Of a stretch of 64,000 bases of DNA, positions 1-8,665 are shown in pieces. This DNA is from Myxococcales bacterium (GTDB taxonomy: Bacteria > Myxococcota_A > Polyangia > Polyangiales > Polyangiaceae). Where the stretch lies: NCBI GenBank assembly GCA_004193285.1, contig SECP01000014.1:97176-161175 (forward strand), in the 5' to 3' direction. Each line of letters opens with the position of its first letter. Positions within the stretch are counted from its first letter, which is position 1. The position numbers and the translations under genes are program-made. A model generated the notes under the pieces. That model worked only from the letters and a program-made list of their open reading frames with translations, was not told where the DNA came from and did no database searches.

Positions 1-264
1 GACGGCGAGGAGGACTTCTTGAAGTACTACCGCTTCTTCATCCGCGGCCAAGTAGCCGAGCTCAAGAACATGCGCAGCGGGACGACTTGGCCGTCGCCCG
101 CGCCCGCCAGCGGCGACCTCTTCGTCGGCGTGTTCGACGTCATGCGGCGAGACGTGAACTGGCTGGCCCCGAGCTTCGCTGGAGCGAAGCTGAGCGCGGC
201 TAGCTCGCCGGCGCCGCAGAAGATTGGCTGCGCATTGCCAGCGCCGCCGCTGCCGAAGCAGTAA
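1..264 (+). CDS. C-terminal end of an unidentified protein (5' end outside window)
   Basis: The frame is open from the first base and ends at a stop at 262-264, so only the last 87 residues are visible. A TTG at 19 could serve as a start, but nothing suggests the gene begins inside the window. The visible part starts with an acidic, aromatic segment (EEDFLKYYRFF) and ends in a Pro/Ala-rich tail with no domain I recognise. A good intrinsic terminator follows 14 bases after the stop, which supports this being the end of a real transcription unit. Function unknown. Confidence 0.5.
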   Translation, partial: DGEEDFLKYYRFFIRGQVAELKNMRSGTTWPSPAPASGDLFVGVFDVMRRDVNWLAPSFAGAKLSAASSPAPQKIGCALPAPPLPKQ

Positions 265-277
265 CGTCGTAGAGTGA

Positions 278-313
278 AGAGCCTCCTCGTTGCACCACGG
301 GGAGGCTCTTTTT
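278..313 (+). terminator. Rho-independent terminator
   Basis: AGAGCCTCC at 278-286 pairs perfectly with GGAGGCTCT at 301-309 around a 14-base loop. The run of T at 309-313 follows directly. It lies just after the stop codon at 264 and before the lipoprotein gene at 505. Confidence 0.85.
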
Positions 314-504
314 GCGTTACCGCCCGTGTGCGGTGCCTGGCTGCATAGGACGATCTTCCTAAGCCGATCTGCGCATGAACGTTAACTGCGAGGCCCCGCG
401 GGCGCATCGCTAGTGGCAGCACGAGCAACCGTACGTGCGAGTCGGGAGCAAGTGAGTGTGCTGCTTGCCAGCCGCCTCGCGCCTCGCGTACCTTGGCGAG
501 CAAC

Positions 505-2070
505 ATGGGAAGCGCGAAATTGTCGGGCCGTGGTGCGTTGCTGCGTCGTGTGAGCGGGATTTCGCTGTGCGCCGTTTCGGTCGCGGCCGTCGTCTCCGCC
601 TGCGGTAGTGATTCCGAAAAGAAGCGCGCGCCTACTTACGATGGCGACGCAGGTGAAGCCGCGGTCGGGGGGCAAAGTGGCGGCGGGGGCAGCGGCGGGA
701 GCGCCGGCAGCGGCGGAACGTTGATCGCAACGGGCGGCGCACCAGCCGGCGATGCGGGTGGCGGCGGCAAGCTGCCGAGCGATGGCGGCGCTTCGGGTAC
801 CGGGCAGGCAGGTGCCGGGGAGGCAGGCGGTGCTACTGGCGGCGAGCCGGGAACGGAGTGTTCGGCTGGCTCTGGAGATTGCGATCAGAACCCGGACGAC
901 TGCGAGACCCCGCTCGACACGATTCAAAACTGTGGCGAGTGCGGCACCACTTGCACGTCTACCAATGGCGTCTCCGCGTGCCAGGAGCTGAGCTGCGTCG
1001 TCACCAGCTGCACCGCCGGCTTTGCGGACTGCAACGACAGCGGCACGGACGGCTGCGAGACCGCCACGAACACCGTGACCAACTGCGGCAGCTGCAACAA
1101 TGACTGCGGCACCGGCACCTGCAATGCAGGCGGCTTCTGTAACGGGGTAGACGTCGGCTCGAACGCCTACACCGGTCGCTCCTTCTTGGCGGGTGACTCG
1201 ATCTACCGCCAGTCCGTGCCCGCTCCCGGCTACGGGCTGCAAAGTAGCTACTCGATCATCCGAACTCCCGTGAATGGCTCCGCCGAAACGATCATCGACG
1301 CCCAGAACAAACCAGCGGGCGGAATGGTCGCGACCGCTACGGACGTGTACTGGGGCGTGGGCGGCACGCCTCCAGGCGTCTTCAAGAAGGGCCTCACGGC
1401 GGCGGCAGGCGTTGCTCCCACTCCCGTCTTCGAGCCGCCCAGCTTGCCGATGCAGCTCGTCATTCAAGGCGCGAACCTCTACTTCACGGGCTTAGATGGC
1501 CAGATCTACCTGCGCCCTCTTGCCGCCGCGTCCAACGTGCCTGGCACCGTCATCGTGACCGCGGCCGAGGTCGCCGGCACCCACACCTTCAACCTCCATC
1601 AGCCGCTCGTAGCTACGCCCACGCGCCTCTACTGGATCGTGGGCGGCACCGGCGGCCCCTTCCTGCGCACCGCGCCGATCGCCGGCGGCACCGCGGCGGA
1701 CGTGGCGGGCGCAACTCCGCGCGGCTGGACCCCGCTTTGGGTGAACGGCGAGGACGTTTACTGGGTGCAGACCAGCGGCTCCGCCTTCGACGGCGTCTAC
1801 CGTTACGCTTCCGGCGCCGCTGCCACCGGCCTCGTCTTCAAGTCCAACCTCACCGGCGTCGCCACTGACTCCGGCTCGCTCTACTACCTGGAGACAGACA
1901 ACAAGCTCTTCAAGTCCCCGATCGCCGGCGGCGTCGGCAAACAGATTGGCCAAGCCACCAGCGGCGCGAAAGACATCATCGGCTTCGGGCCCAAGAGCAC
2001 CTACCTCTCGGGCTACTGGACGCGCGGCAACGGCTTTTCCCTCGGCAAAGCCTACGTCCTTTCGAAGTGA
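505..2070 (+). CDS. Cys-rich lipoprotein with propeller-like C-terminal domain
   Basis: The ATG at 505 is chosen over the TTG at 493 because it directly precedes a basic n-region (GRGALLRR), a hydrophobic segment and a lipobox ending VVSACG. A Gly/Ser/Ala-rich linker follows to about residue 110. Next come two copies of a Cys-rich motif of the type DCNDSGTDGCET/NCGSCNNDC (roughly residues 118-212), common in exported myxobacterial proteins. The last 300 residues contain recurring VYW/LYW strands and PIAGG turns at regular spacing, as expected of a beta-propeller. It is probably tethered to the outer membrane and exposed or periplasmic. No catalytic motif is visible, so the role is unknown; ligand binding or surface adhesion is inference. 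Confidence 0.8.
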   Translation: MGSAKLSGRGALLRRVSGISLCAVSVAAVVSACGSDSEKKRAPTYDGDAGEAAVGGQSGGGGSGGSAGSGGTLIATGGAPAGDAGGGGKLPSDGGASGTGQAGAGEAGGATGGEPGTECSAGSGDCDQNPDDCETPLDTIQNCGECGTTCTSTNGVSACQELSCVVTSCTAGFADCNDSGTDGCETATNTVTNCGSCNNDCGTGTCNAGGFCNGVDVGSNAYTGRSFLAGDSIYRQSVPAPGYGLQSSYSIIRTPVNGSAETIIDAQNKPAGGMVATATDVYWGVGGTPPGVFKKGLTAAAGVAPTPVFEPPSLPMQLVIQGANLYFTGLDGQIYLRPLAAASNVPGTVIVTAAEVAGTHTFNLHQPLVATPTRLYWIVGGTGGPFLRTAPIAGGTAADVAGATPRGWTPLWVNGEDVYWVQTSGSAFDGVYRYASGAAATGLVFKSNLTGVATDSGSLYYLETDNKLFKSPIAGGVGKQIGQATSGAKDIIGFGPKSTYLSGYWTRGNGFSLGKAYVLSK

Positions 2071-2243
2071 GCCTCAGCAAGTGGGCGAGCCATCGCTTGC
2101 CCTCCAACGCTTGCTCGGCCGAGGTTCAACCAGGGGTAAGCAGACCTCGTCCGGCGAGACCCTTCGAATCCGCACGCCCGGAGGGCGAAGGAGCCAGCCC
2201 GAGGTGACCTTCGCGCGGGCCAGCCTCGCGCTAGAGCGAGAGT

Positions 2244-2320
2244 TGGCACGCCCGAAGGGACTCGAACCCCTGACCGGTGGATTAGAAATCCACTGCTCTA
2301 TCCAGCTGAGCTACGGGCGC
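2244..2320 (-). tRNA. tRNA-Arg(TCT)
   Basis: Read on the minus strand, the 77-nt sequence folds into a full cloverleaf. The acceptor stem starts GCGCCCG, the D arm contains AGCTCAGC, and the anticodon stem GTGGA/TCCAC encloses TTTCTAA, giving anticodon TCT. The T arm is GGGGTTCGAGTCCC. The 3' CCA is encoded (TGG at 2244-2246 on the plus strand). The first acceptor pair is a G-T wobble. Confidence 0.95.
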
Positions 2321-2859
2321 GTGTGAGCGTTAAGTACCTGAAGGTAGGCCAGGATCCACGGATTTTTTCGAGGCGGCGGCCAGGACCAGGGCCTAGGTGC
2401 TCGTGATTCCGCGGGTTGGATGGGCTTCGTGCCGGCTTGAGGACCGGAGCGAGCTTACCGCGGTGGGTGTGGGGAGCGTCGGCAGCGAGAGCTCGAAGCC
2501 GGGCAGGAGTCGCGAGGGCAGGGCTCCTTGGGACTGGTGGTGGAGCGCGCGCTCAGGCTCCCGCGGTGAAGATTCGATCGCGGCTCGCACTGCGGGCGAG
2601 GGCGGCGCGGAGCAGGGGCGTCGAGGCGGAGACGAGCTCGGCTTGTTGCGTGGGGCCGAGCTCGTGAATGGGGGCCATCACTCGTCTAGAAGGGTCGATA
2701 GGAGCGAGGAAAGCCGCGCGACAGTGCACTGTGGAATTCGATGCGAGTCGACGTTTCCGCCTTGGATGCGTATGAAGCGTCATCGGTAGCGGCAGAGGGT
2801 TAGTTGCTGGTACTGAGTCGAGCAGGCGCAGTGCTGGCGATTTGGAAAGCACTTGGAGT
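2321..2859. other. Intergenic, no recognisable gene
   Basis: About 540 bases between tRNA-Arg and the next lipoprotein gene. Open frames exist on both strands, as expected at this G+C content. None has a recognisable domain, a signal peptide or a convincing ribosome site. I see no clear terminator or repeat. Confidence 0.5.
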
Positions 2860-3375
2860 ATGGTTGCGCGCATGAGGGAGCTCGCCGCCGTCTGGGTTTT
2901 GGGCCTATTTTTCGTTGCTTGCGGCGGGTCGCAGCCGCCCGCGGAGCCGCCGGAGGCCGCGCCATTGGAGGCCACGCCGGAGCCAGCGCCGAAGCCGGTG
3001 GAGCCCGCGTCCGTGACGGAGGAGCCGAAGGAAGAGCCGAAGCCGGCGGCGGCGGCGGTGCCGGAGCCGCAGTTCACGGACGGCATGTCGGTGGCGGACG
3101 CGGAGAAGGCGGTGCCGCGCGGCGCCGAGCGCGCGAACATCGATCAGGAGACGATGTCGAAGCCGATTCAGGACGTGGAGGTGTACGAGCCGTGCAAGCC
3201 GGGTACCGCGAAGGTGAAGCTGAAGATCGCGGTGTGGGACGGCAAGGCGGTCGGTATCGACGTGACGACCGCGCCCAAGAACGACAAGCTCGCGGCGTGC
3301 ATCACGGAGCGCATCAAGGGCCTGAAGTGGCAGGCGCGCGTGAAGTCGCTCAACACGGTCGAATACTCGTTCTGA
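2860..3375 (+). CDS. Proline-rich lipoprotein with AgmX/TonB-like C-terminal domain
   Basis: The 171-residue product has a short basic start, a hydrophobic stretch and a lipobox ending FFVACGG. A linker of about 60 residues rich in Pro, Ala and Glu could span part of the periplasm. The C-terminal 60 residues (VKLKIAVWDGKAV through LKWQARVKSLNTVEYSF) follow the pattern of the small alpha/beta domain at the end of myxobacterial AgmX/PglI proteins and TonB, with a Cys pair (EPCKPG and LAACI). The ATG at 2872 is an equally possible start; GGAG at 2854-2857 is close to the first ATG. A role in envelope energy transfer or gliding is only a family-level guess. Confidence 0.7.
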   Translation: MVARMRELAAVWVLGLFFVACGGSQPPAEPPEAAPLEATPEPAPKPVEPASVTEEPKEEPKPAAAAVPEPQFTDGMSVADAEKAVPRGAERANIDQETMSKPIQDVEVYEPCKPGTAKVKLKIAVWDGKAVGIDVTTAPKNDKLAACITERIKGLKWQARVKSLNTVEYSF

Positions 3376-3416
3376 GCCAGGCTTCGAGCCGAGCTGCGTC
3401 GTAGTGGAGGCGTGAT

Positions 3417-3436
3417 CCCCGCCTAGCTAGGCGGGG
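3417..3436. repeat. Perfect 20-bp palindrome between convergent genes
   Basis: CCCCGCCTAG at 3417-3426 is followed directly by its exact reverse complement at 3427-3436. Outer flanks GTAG and CTAC can extend the structure imperfectly. It lies between the stop of the lipoprotein gene and the convergent stop of uppS. There is no T run, so it may be a bidirectional hairpin terminator or REP-like element. Confidence 0.6.
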
Positions 3437-3508
3437 TCGCTACGAACGAGACTGGGCCTCCCCCACGAGCGAAGACGAGCGGAAGAGGCCGACGCGAACG
3501 GGACCAGC

Positions 3509-4315
3509 TCAGCTGGGGCGATCCAGCGGGTCGAACGGGTGGGGAACGACGACCGCGCCGGGGCCCTGGACCTGCTCGGAGGTCTTGCCGAAGCGGCGCT
3601 CTTTGCCGTTGTAGACCTCGATGCATTCGAGGAGGCGGCCCGCGGTGAAGTCCGGCCACATGATGGGCATGAAGACGAGCTCTGCGTAGGCGGACTCGAA
3701 GAGCAAAAAGTCGCTGACGCGCGTCTCGCCGCCGGTGCGGATGAGGAGGTCCACGTCCGGCAAGGAGTGGGTCGTCATTTGGCGGTGGAAGAAAGTCTCG
3801 TCGATGTCCTCCGGCAAGACGAGCCCGGCGCGCGCGCGGACGGCGAGTGAGCGAGCTGCCTCCACGATGTCCTGACGGCCACCGTAAGAGAGGGCGAGCG
3901 TGAGGGTCATGCGGTCGCCATCGCGCGTGTACTCGATGAGCTCCTCCACGGCGTGGCGCGTCGCGGTCGGGAGGTCCTCCAGGTTGCCGATGACGTTGAC
4001 CCGAATGCCGTTTTGACGAAGGTCGTGCCGCTCTTGCTTGGCGAACTCGATGAGCAGGCGCATGAGCGCCTCCACCTCGTGACGGGGACGCTGCCAGTTG
4101 GCGACGCTGAACGCGTACAGCGTGAGGTACTTGATGCCCAGGCGAGTCGAGGTCTCGACGGCTTCACGAACGGCGCGCGCGCCCTCCGCGTGACCTTCGG
4201 CGCGATCGAGGCCGCGCGCCTGAGCCCAGCGACCGTTGCCGTCCATGATGATGGCGACGTGACGCGGGATCTTGGAGTTACCGTTCTTGCCGTTACCGTT
4301 GTGTGCTGGAGCCAA
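3509..4315 (-). CDS. uppS: Undecaprenyl diphosphate synthase (cis-prenyltransferase)
   Basis: The enzyme condenses isopentenyl diphosphate onto farnesyl diphosphate to make the C55 lipid carrier used for peptidoglycan and surface polysaccharides; it acts at the cytoplasmic membrane face. The family signature HVAIIMDGNGRWA lies at residues 19-31, with the Mg-binding Asp at 25. The conserved ALSYGGRQDI and DLLIRTGGETRVSDFLL motifs and the terminal WPDF follow. No ATG precedes the signature in frame. I chose the TTG at 4315, which gives 268 residues, the usual size; a TTG at 4477 would add 54 atypical residues. It lies downstream of the two-component genes on the same strand, about 200 bp away. 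Confidence 0.93.
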   Translation of the reverse strand: MAPAHNGNGKNGNSKIPRHVAIIMDGNGRWAQARGLDRAEGHAEGARAVREAVETSTRLGIKYLTLYAFSVANWQRPRHEVEALMRLLIEFAKQERHDLRQNGIRVNVIGNLEDLPTATRHAVEELIEYTRDGDRMTLTLALSYGGRQDIVEAARSLAVRARAGLVLPEDIDETFFHRQMTTHSLPDVDLLIRTGGETRVSDFLLFESAYAELVFMPIMWPDFTAGRLLECIEVYNGKERRFGKTSEQVQGPGAVVVPHPFDPLDRPS

Positions 4316-4497
4316 GTTCGGAAGCCTCGGTGAGTGAAGGATGCGATCAGAGGTCCTGGCCGCCGTGGGCGACGGTTCTGGACCAAAGCGTGACGTACAA
4401 GCTCCCACATCGCCGGCCTGCCGTGGATGGAGGTTTGGTGGAGAAAGCAGCCGAAGTGGTCCGGAAAACCACCACAACTCAGGAGGGTGATGTCGCG

Positions 4498-4516
4498 TAA
4501 CAGTTCGTAACTGTTA
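4498..4516. repeat. Perfect inverted repeat at the end of the histidine kinase gene
   Basis: TAACAGTT at 4498-4505 and AACTGTTA at 4509-4516 are exact complements around a 3-base loop. The right arm contains the kinase stop codon. In the A/T-poor surroundings this symmetric site stands out. It could be a transcript-end hairpin or a protein-binding site in front of uppS. Confidence 0.45.
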
Positions 4517-5953
4517 GGCTTCTAGCCCACTCTCGCCGAGGGTGGCTCGCAACCGGGCGGCCGGCAGCTTGAGGCGAAACACGACCTTGGGTGGGCCTGC
4601 TCTCTCTAGGTCCGCTTGACCGCCGTGAGCTTCCGCCACCGCCTGCACGATGGCGAGCCCGAGCCCCGTGCCGCCCTTGTCCGCGCGCGTGGTCACGAAG
4701 CGCCGGAACAAGCGGTCCTGCACGTGCCGCTCGAGCGCGCCGCCGTTGACGACGCTCAGCCACACTTCTTCGCCGCGGCGCTCCACCTCGATGCGGACGT
4801 GCGAAGACGGAGGGGAGTGCACGAGCGCGTTGTCGACCAGGTTGGCGAGCGCGCGGGTCAGCCAGAGCTCGTCACCGCTGACGCGTACGTCTCCCTCGGA
4901 GACGACGGCGACGCGCGGGCGATCGTCGCCCAGCGTTTCCAGGGTGCGGTGTGCGAGGCGCGCCAAGTCGACCGGCTCGAAGGTTTCGGCGCCGCGCGCT
5001 TCGATGTGAGCGAGGCCGAGCAGCTCGCTCAGCAGGCGCTCGATGCGCTGCGTGGCTTCTCGAATCCGCTGCACGAAGTGGCGCGCCTGCGCGGGTTCCT
5101 CCAGCGCGCTCTCTTCCAGCACCTCCGCGCTGGCGCGAATGGCGGCGACCGGGTTCTTCAGCTCGTGGGAGAGATCCGCGGCGAAGGTTTCCACGAAGGG
5201 GCGGCCCGAGAGCTCGCGGCGCATGGAGTCCAGAGCTCGTGACAAGCGCGTGACCTCGCGCCCGAACTCGGGCGGTGGCGGCGCGGTGCGCTCGCCGCGG
5301 CTGACTCGCTCACCGAACGCGCTCAGCCGCTCGATCGGCTCGGCGATGGCGCGGCCGATCATGGCGGCAGCGGCGGCGGCGGCGGCGCCGAGCACCAAGC
5401 TGATCACGAGCACGGTCGGCGCCATGTCCGCGAGCAGGTTCTTCATGACGACGGTGGGCTTGATGACCCGCACCGCGCCGATCTTCTCGCCGCGCACGAC
5501 GACCGCGTGGTCGACGTAGACGAGGCCCTCTTCGTCGTGGGGCGGGGCCGAGCGGGGGAAGATGACCTTGCCGCGCGCGTTGACCAAGAGCAAGCGCAGG
5601 TCCGCGCCGCGCTCGCGCTCGTGCTCGAAGCGCTGGGCCACGTCCACCAGGTCGCCATCGGTGCGGTCGAGCTCACCGGCGACGAGCCCGGCGATGGAGG
5701 CGGCTTCGTCGCCAGCGGCTTGCACCGCGATGCGCACGGCCCGCGCCTCGATGCGATCCACGACCATGATGCCGAGGCCGAACGCGAACGCACCGACGAT
5801 CACGCCGAGGGCCAGGAACACTTGCATGCGGATCGACATGCCGCGCGTGCGAGTGCGCAGCAGCCGCGAAACCACGAACGCGACGAACAAGATCAGGCCA
5901 ATCGCCGCCGCGGCGACGATGGCCATCCGCACGAGGCCTCCGCTCTCGCTCAA
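4514..5953 (-). CDS. Sensor histidine kinase, CreC-like
   Basis: A membrane-bound kinase that should autophosphorylate on His and pass phosphate to the response regulator encoded just upstream. The order is two closely spaced membrane helices near the N-terminus, a periplasmic sensor segment of about 120 residues, a third helix rich in Ala, a HAMP-like linker, a HisKA H-box (SHELKNP), an N-box (LANLVDNALVHSP) and a G-box (GGTGLGLAIVQA). The end of the sensor region (GAVRVIKPTVVMKNLL) resembles the CreC sensor. A TTG at 5953 overlaps the regulator stop as TTGA, implying translational coupling; the ATG at 5926 is the alternative. The signal is unknown. Confidence 0.85.
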   Translation of the reverse strand: MSESGGLVRMAIVAAAAIGLILFVAFVVSRLLRTRTRGMSIRMQVFLALGVIVGAFAFGLGIMVVDRIEARAVRIAVQAAGDEAASIAGLVAGELDRTDGDLVDVAQRFEHERERGADLRLLLVNARGKVIFPRSAPPHDEEGLVYVDHAVVVRGEKIGAVRVIKPTVVMKNLLADMAPTVLVISLVLGAAAAAAAAMIGRAIAEPIERLSAFGERVSRGERTAPPPPEFGREVTRLSRALDSMRRELSGRPFVETFAADLSHELKNPVAAIRASAEVLEESALEEPAQARHFVQRIREATQRIERLLSELLGLAHIEARGAETFEPVDLARLAHRTLETLGDDRPRVAVVSEGDVRVSGDELWLTRALANLVDNALVHSPPSSHVRIEVERRGEEVWLSVVNGGALERHVQDRLFRRFVTTRADKGGTGLGLAIVQAVAEAHGGQADLERAGPPKVVFRLKLPAARLRATLGESGLEA

Positions 5954-6678
5954 GTCGTCTCCGCGCTCGTCGGGTCGTCCGTCAGCCGGTAGCCGACGCC
6001 GCGCACCGTCTCGATCCACGACGGCTCGGCGCCAGCCTCGCCGATCTTTTTTCGCAGCGCCTTGACGTGCGAGTCGATGGTGCGGTCCGTGATCCGAAAC
6101 CCGTCACCCCAGACGCGGTCGATGAGCTCGGCGCGGGTGAAGACGCGGCCGGGGCTACCGAGGAGGGTCGCCAGCAAGTCGAACTCGACCCGGGTGAGAT
6201 CCAGCGCGCGGCCGGAGGCTTCTGCCCGCCGAGTCCGAGCGTCCGTGGTGAGCGGAGGCAGGGGCTTGCTGGGGGCGAGCGCGGCTCCGCTGTTGGCGGA
6301 GGCGCTGCGGCGAAGCACCGCGCGCACCCGCGCCACGATTTCGCGCGGCGAGAACGGCTTGGTCACGTAGTCGTCCGCTCCCGACTCGAGCGCCGCGACG
6401 CGATCTGCCTCGGCGTCGCGGCTGGACAGCACGATGATGGGCATGGGGCGATTCGTCGCGACCCCACGCCAGCGGCGGATCAAATCGAAGCCGCTGCCGT
6501 CCGGGAGCATCAGATCCAAGACGACGAGCTCGACGCCGCGCTCAGCGTCGCCCGCCAGCGCCGACGCCTCCGCTGCGTTTTTCGCCGTGGCGACGGTGAA
6601 GCCGTCGCGCGAGAGCACGTAGGCGAGCGATTCGAGGATGGCGGGCTCGTCCTCCACGAGCAGAATGCGCGCGGTCAT
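5950..6678 (-). CDS. Response regulator, OmpR/PhoB type (CreB-like)
   Basis: The 242-residue protein has a receiver domain (acidic pocket at E9, D10 and E11, phospho-acceptor D55 in VVLDLMLPDGSG, Lys in TKPFSP) and a winged-helix DNA-binding domain. The latter shows the usual RVFTRAELIDRVWG and TVDSHV-like segment (ITDRTIDSHVKALRKKIG) and ends with RGVGYRL. It should bind DNA when phosphorylated by the kinase whose gene overlaps its stop codon. The ATG at 6678 gives the canonical start MTARILLVEDE; longer readings add unrelated sequence. The divergent sixA-like gene begins only 48 bases away, so both promoters share a very short interval. Confidence 0.92.
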   Translation of the reverse strand: MTARILLVEDEPAILESLAYVLSRDGFTVATAKNAAEASALAGDAERGVELVVLDLMLPDGSGFDLIRRWRGVATNRPMPIIVLSSRDAEADRVAALESGADDYVTKPFSPREIVARVRAVLRRSASANSGAALAPSKPLPPLTTDARTRRAEASGRALDLTRVEFDLLATLLGSPGRVFTRAELIDRVWGDGFRITDRTIDSHVKALRKKIGEAGAEPSWIETVRGVGYRLTDDPTSAETT

Positions 6679-6726
6679 CTTTTCCGGCCATGCTAGCCTA
6701 AGGCCTCGGCCCGCGTGGCCTCGGCG

Positions 6727-7215
6727 ATGAAGACGCTCTACGTGCTTCGACATGGTCAAGCGGCTCCCGAGTCGCAGTCGACGGCGGATCACGCTCGGCA
6801 GCTGACCGGTCGCGGCCAGGAGGAGGTGAGGCAGAGCGCGCACCACCTTTGGAAGCGGCCGAGCATGCCGACGCTGATCGTGAGCTCCAGCGCCACGCGC
6901 GCGAGGCAAACCGCCGACGTTTGCCTGGAGGGCTCGAGCGAGGCGCCAGCGCTGCTGGTGCGCGAAGATTTGTATCTGGCGGAGCCAGAAGGCTATGTGG
7001 ACGCGCTCGCCGCGGGCGCCGACCCCCACACGTCGGTGATGGTGGTCGGCCATAACCCAGGGCTCGAGGCGCTGATCCTCGCGCTTACGGGGCGCTCTGA
7101 ACATCTGGCCACGGCGTCCCTGGTAGAGATCGAGCTGCCGCTCGCGGCTTGGGCTGACTTGCCGGCTGCCGCCAGCGGCTTCGGGCGATTGGTAGGCGCC
7201 TTCCGCGCGCGCTGA
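6727..7215 (+). CDS. SixA-like phosphohistidine phosphatase
   Basis: A 162-residue histidine phosphatase superfamily protein. The catalytic RHG motif is in TLYVLRHGQAAPES at the N-terminus and the second catalytic His is in VVGHNPGLEAL. SixA removes phosphate from HPt-domain histidines in phosphorelays; members without a known target are common, so the substrate here is not certain. The ATG at 6727 fits the family start (MKTLYVLRHG); the GTG at 6715 would only add four residues. It is divergent from the two-component operon, which makes a signalling role plausible but unproven. Confidence 0.85.
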   Translation: MKTLYVLRHGQAAPESQSTADHARQLTGRGQEEVRQSAHHLWKRPSMPTLIVSSSATRARQTADVCLEGSSEAPALLVREDLYLAEPEGYVDALAAGADPHTSVMVVGHNPGLEALILALTGRSEHLATASLVEIELPLAAWADLPAAASGFGRLVGAFRAR

Positions 7216-7272
7216 GTCGGGCGATGCTATGCTGGCTTTTGCTGGCTCTTGAGGTTATTAACGCCCGTTCAC

Positions 7273-7956
7273 ATGTCGATGACGCGCCTGCCGCCGAAAA
7301 AAGACGTGGCCCTCGCTCTGCTCGAGCAGGCGACCGTCTTGGTTCATCTGGATCCGCGCGGCGAGCAGGTGCAGGTGCCGGCTTGGTTCAAGCGCCAGCC
7401 GCAGCTCGTGCTGCAGATTGGGCTCAACATGCCCAAGCCGATCCCGGATCTCACGGTGGACGACGCCGGCATCTCTTGCACGCTGAGCTTCAGTAACACT
7501 CCTCACTATTGTCATCTGCCGTGGGCGTCGGTTTACGCGCTCATCGGCGCGAGCGGCCGCGGCATGGTTTGGCCGGACGACGTGCCCAAGGAAGTGGCCG
7601 GGCAATACGTGGTGACGATGCCGAAGGAAGACTCCAAGCCCCGCACCGCGCTCCGCGCCGTCGGCGCCGAGCCGTCTCCGGACGAGCAAGCCGCGAAGGC
7701 GGACGCGAAGAAGAAGAAGCGCGCTCGCAAGGCCAAAGAGGCGAAAGAGACAGAGAAGGCGACCCGCGCCGCTCGCCCCGCGAAGAAGAAGCTCGTCGCC
7801 GCGCCGGACCCGGAAGCAGCGGCGGAGAAGCCTCGCGCCGCGAAGCCCGCTCCGGCCGTCGCCGCCACGCCTGCGCGCCGCGCCTCCGCAGGCTCCAGCG
7901 GCGCCGGTACGAAGAAGAAGCGCGAGCTCCCGCCCTACCTGCGCGTCGTCAAGTAA
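7273..7956 (+). CDS. sspB: SspB-type ClpXP adaptor with long basic tail
   Basis: SspB tethers ssrA-tagged and other substrates to ClpXP. The first 115 residues match the substrate-binding beta-barrel (WFKRQPQLVLQIGLNMPKPI, then HYCHLPWASVYALIG and VWPDDVP). The tail of about 105 residues is rich in Lys and Ala, like histone H1 or myxobacterial regulatory tails, and is far longer than the flexible linker of E. coli SspB. The protein ends in LRVVK, identical to the ClpX-binding peptide at the end of E. coli SspB, which strongly supports the assignment. ATG codons at 7273 and 7279 are both possible starts. Inference: the basic linker may also bind nucleic acid. Confidence 0.88.
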   Translation: MSMTRLPPKKDVALALLEQATVLVHLDPRGEQVQVPAWFKRQPQLVLQIGLNMPKPIPDLTVDDAGISCTLSFSNTPHYCHLPWASVYALIGASGRGMVWPDDVPKEVAGQYVVTMPKEDSKPRTALRAVGAEPSPDEQAAKADAKKKKRARKAKEAKETEKATRAARPAKKKLVAAPDPEAAAEKPRAAKPAPAVAATPARRASAGSSGAGTKKKRELPPYLRVVK

Positions 7957-7965
7957 GGCCGTTCG

Positions 7966-8493
7966 TCAGCCGCCGCCCGCTCCAGCGTTCGCAGCCGGGT
8001 CGGTCGCAGCGCCGCCGGCGGGCGCTCCTGCCGAAGCGGCCCCGCCGCCATCCGAGCCGGACGCCGGAGCGCCGGCTTCGCCGCCGCCCTCGAATGCTCC
8101 GCCGTTGCTCGCCGGCGCGCCGCCGCTCGAGCCGCTCGCGCCACCGGCACCTGAAGAGGAGCCTTCCGCGATGCACTCCCAGCGGCCGCTCGCGCCGCTG
8201 CATTCGAAGCCGCTCACGCAGCCGACGCTCGCGAAGTGGCAATCGCCTTCCGCGCAAATGGCAGATTTGCTGCAAGTTTCGTTGGCGGCGCAATCACTCG
8301 GTCGGCCGCACGCGGCGGCAGAGCCTTCGCGCAGGCACGCGCCGCTCGAGTAATCGCAGTAGTAGCCGAAGGAGCAGTCGTAGTCGTCGTAGCAGCCGTC
8401 TGCGTCTTCGTCGTAAACCGGGCAACCGGAGACGCTCGCGCTGACGATAGCGAGCAGCGCGAACGTCCGGACGGGGAAGAGCTTTTTCTTCAT
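7966..8493 (-). CDS. Small Cys-rich lipoprotein
   Basis: The 175-residue product starts MKKKLFPVRTFALL, has a hydrophobic core and a lipobox ending SVSGC. An acidic, Tyr-rich Cys segment (DEDADGCYDDYDCSFGYYC) and further paired Cys follow to about residue 105. The last 65 residues are a Gly/Ala/Ser tail with no fold. The Cys spacing suggests several disulfides in a small extracellular module. The longer upstream frame is rejected because it has no signal peptide at its start. It is convergent with sspB and divergent from the zinc-ribbon gene. Function unknown. Confidence 0.75.
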   Translation of the reverse strand: MKKKLFPVRTFALLAIVSASVSGCPVYDEDADGCYDDYDCSFGYYCDYSSGACLREGSAAACGRPSDCAANETCSKSAICAEGDCHFASVGCVSGFECSGASGRWECIAEGSSSGAGGASGSSGGAPASNGGAFEGGGEAGAPASGSDGGGAASAGAPAGGAATDPAANAGAGGG

Positions 8494-8665
8494 CGCGAGG
8501 CGAAGGCTAGCAAAAAGGCCCCGAGGCCGCCCGCCGGCCCGGCAATCTTTGGAGAACGAAGGGAAAGGCTCGCGAGGGAGGAGCGGGCCCGCTAAGCTTT
8601 GCGCGCCTTTGTAGCGCTGCTCGTGCCGCCCGGCCGGCGCGAGCCAGACCGCCCCGCAACCATTC

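Noticed and set aside
382..1467. 361-codon minus-strand frame opposite the first lipoprotein
   Set aside because: Composition is Arg/Ala-rich shadow sequence with no domain; the plus-strand frame has a signal peptide and Cys repeats.
2553..3140. 195-codon minus-strand frame
   Set aside because: It overlaps the proline-rich lipoprotein gene and has no recognisable domain or signal peptide.
4316..4477. N-terminal extension of UppS from the TTG at 4477
   Set aside because: The added 54 residues are Pro/Arg-rich and unlike the family, while the TTG at 4315 gives the usual length.
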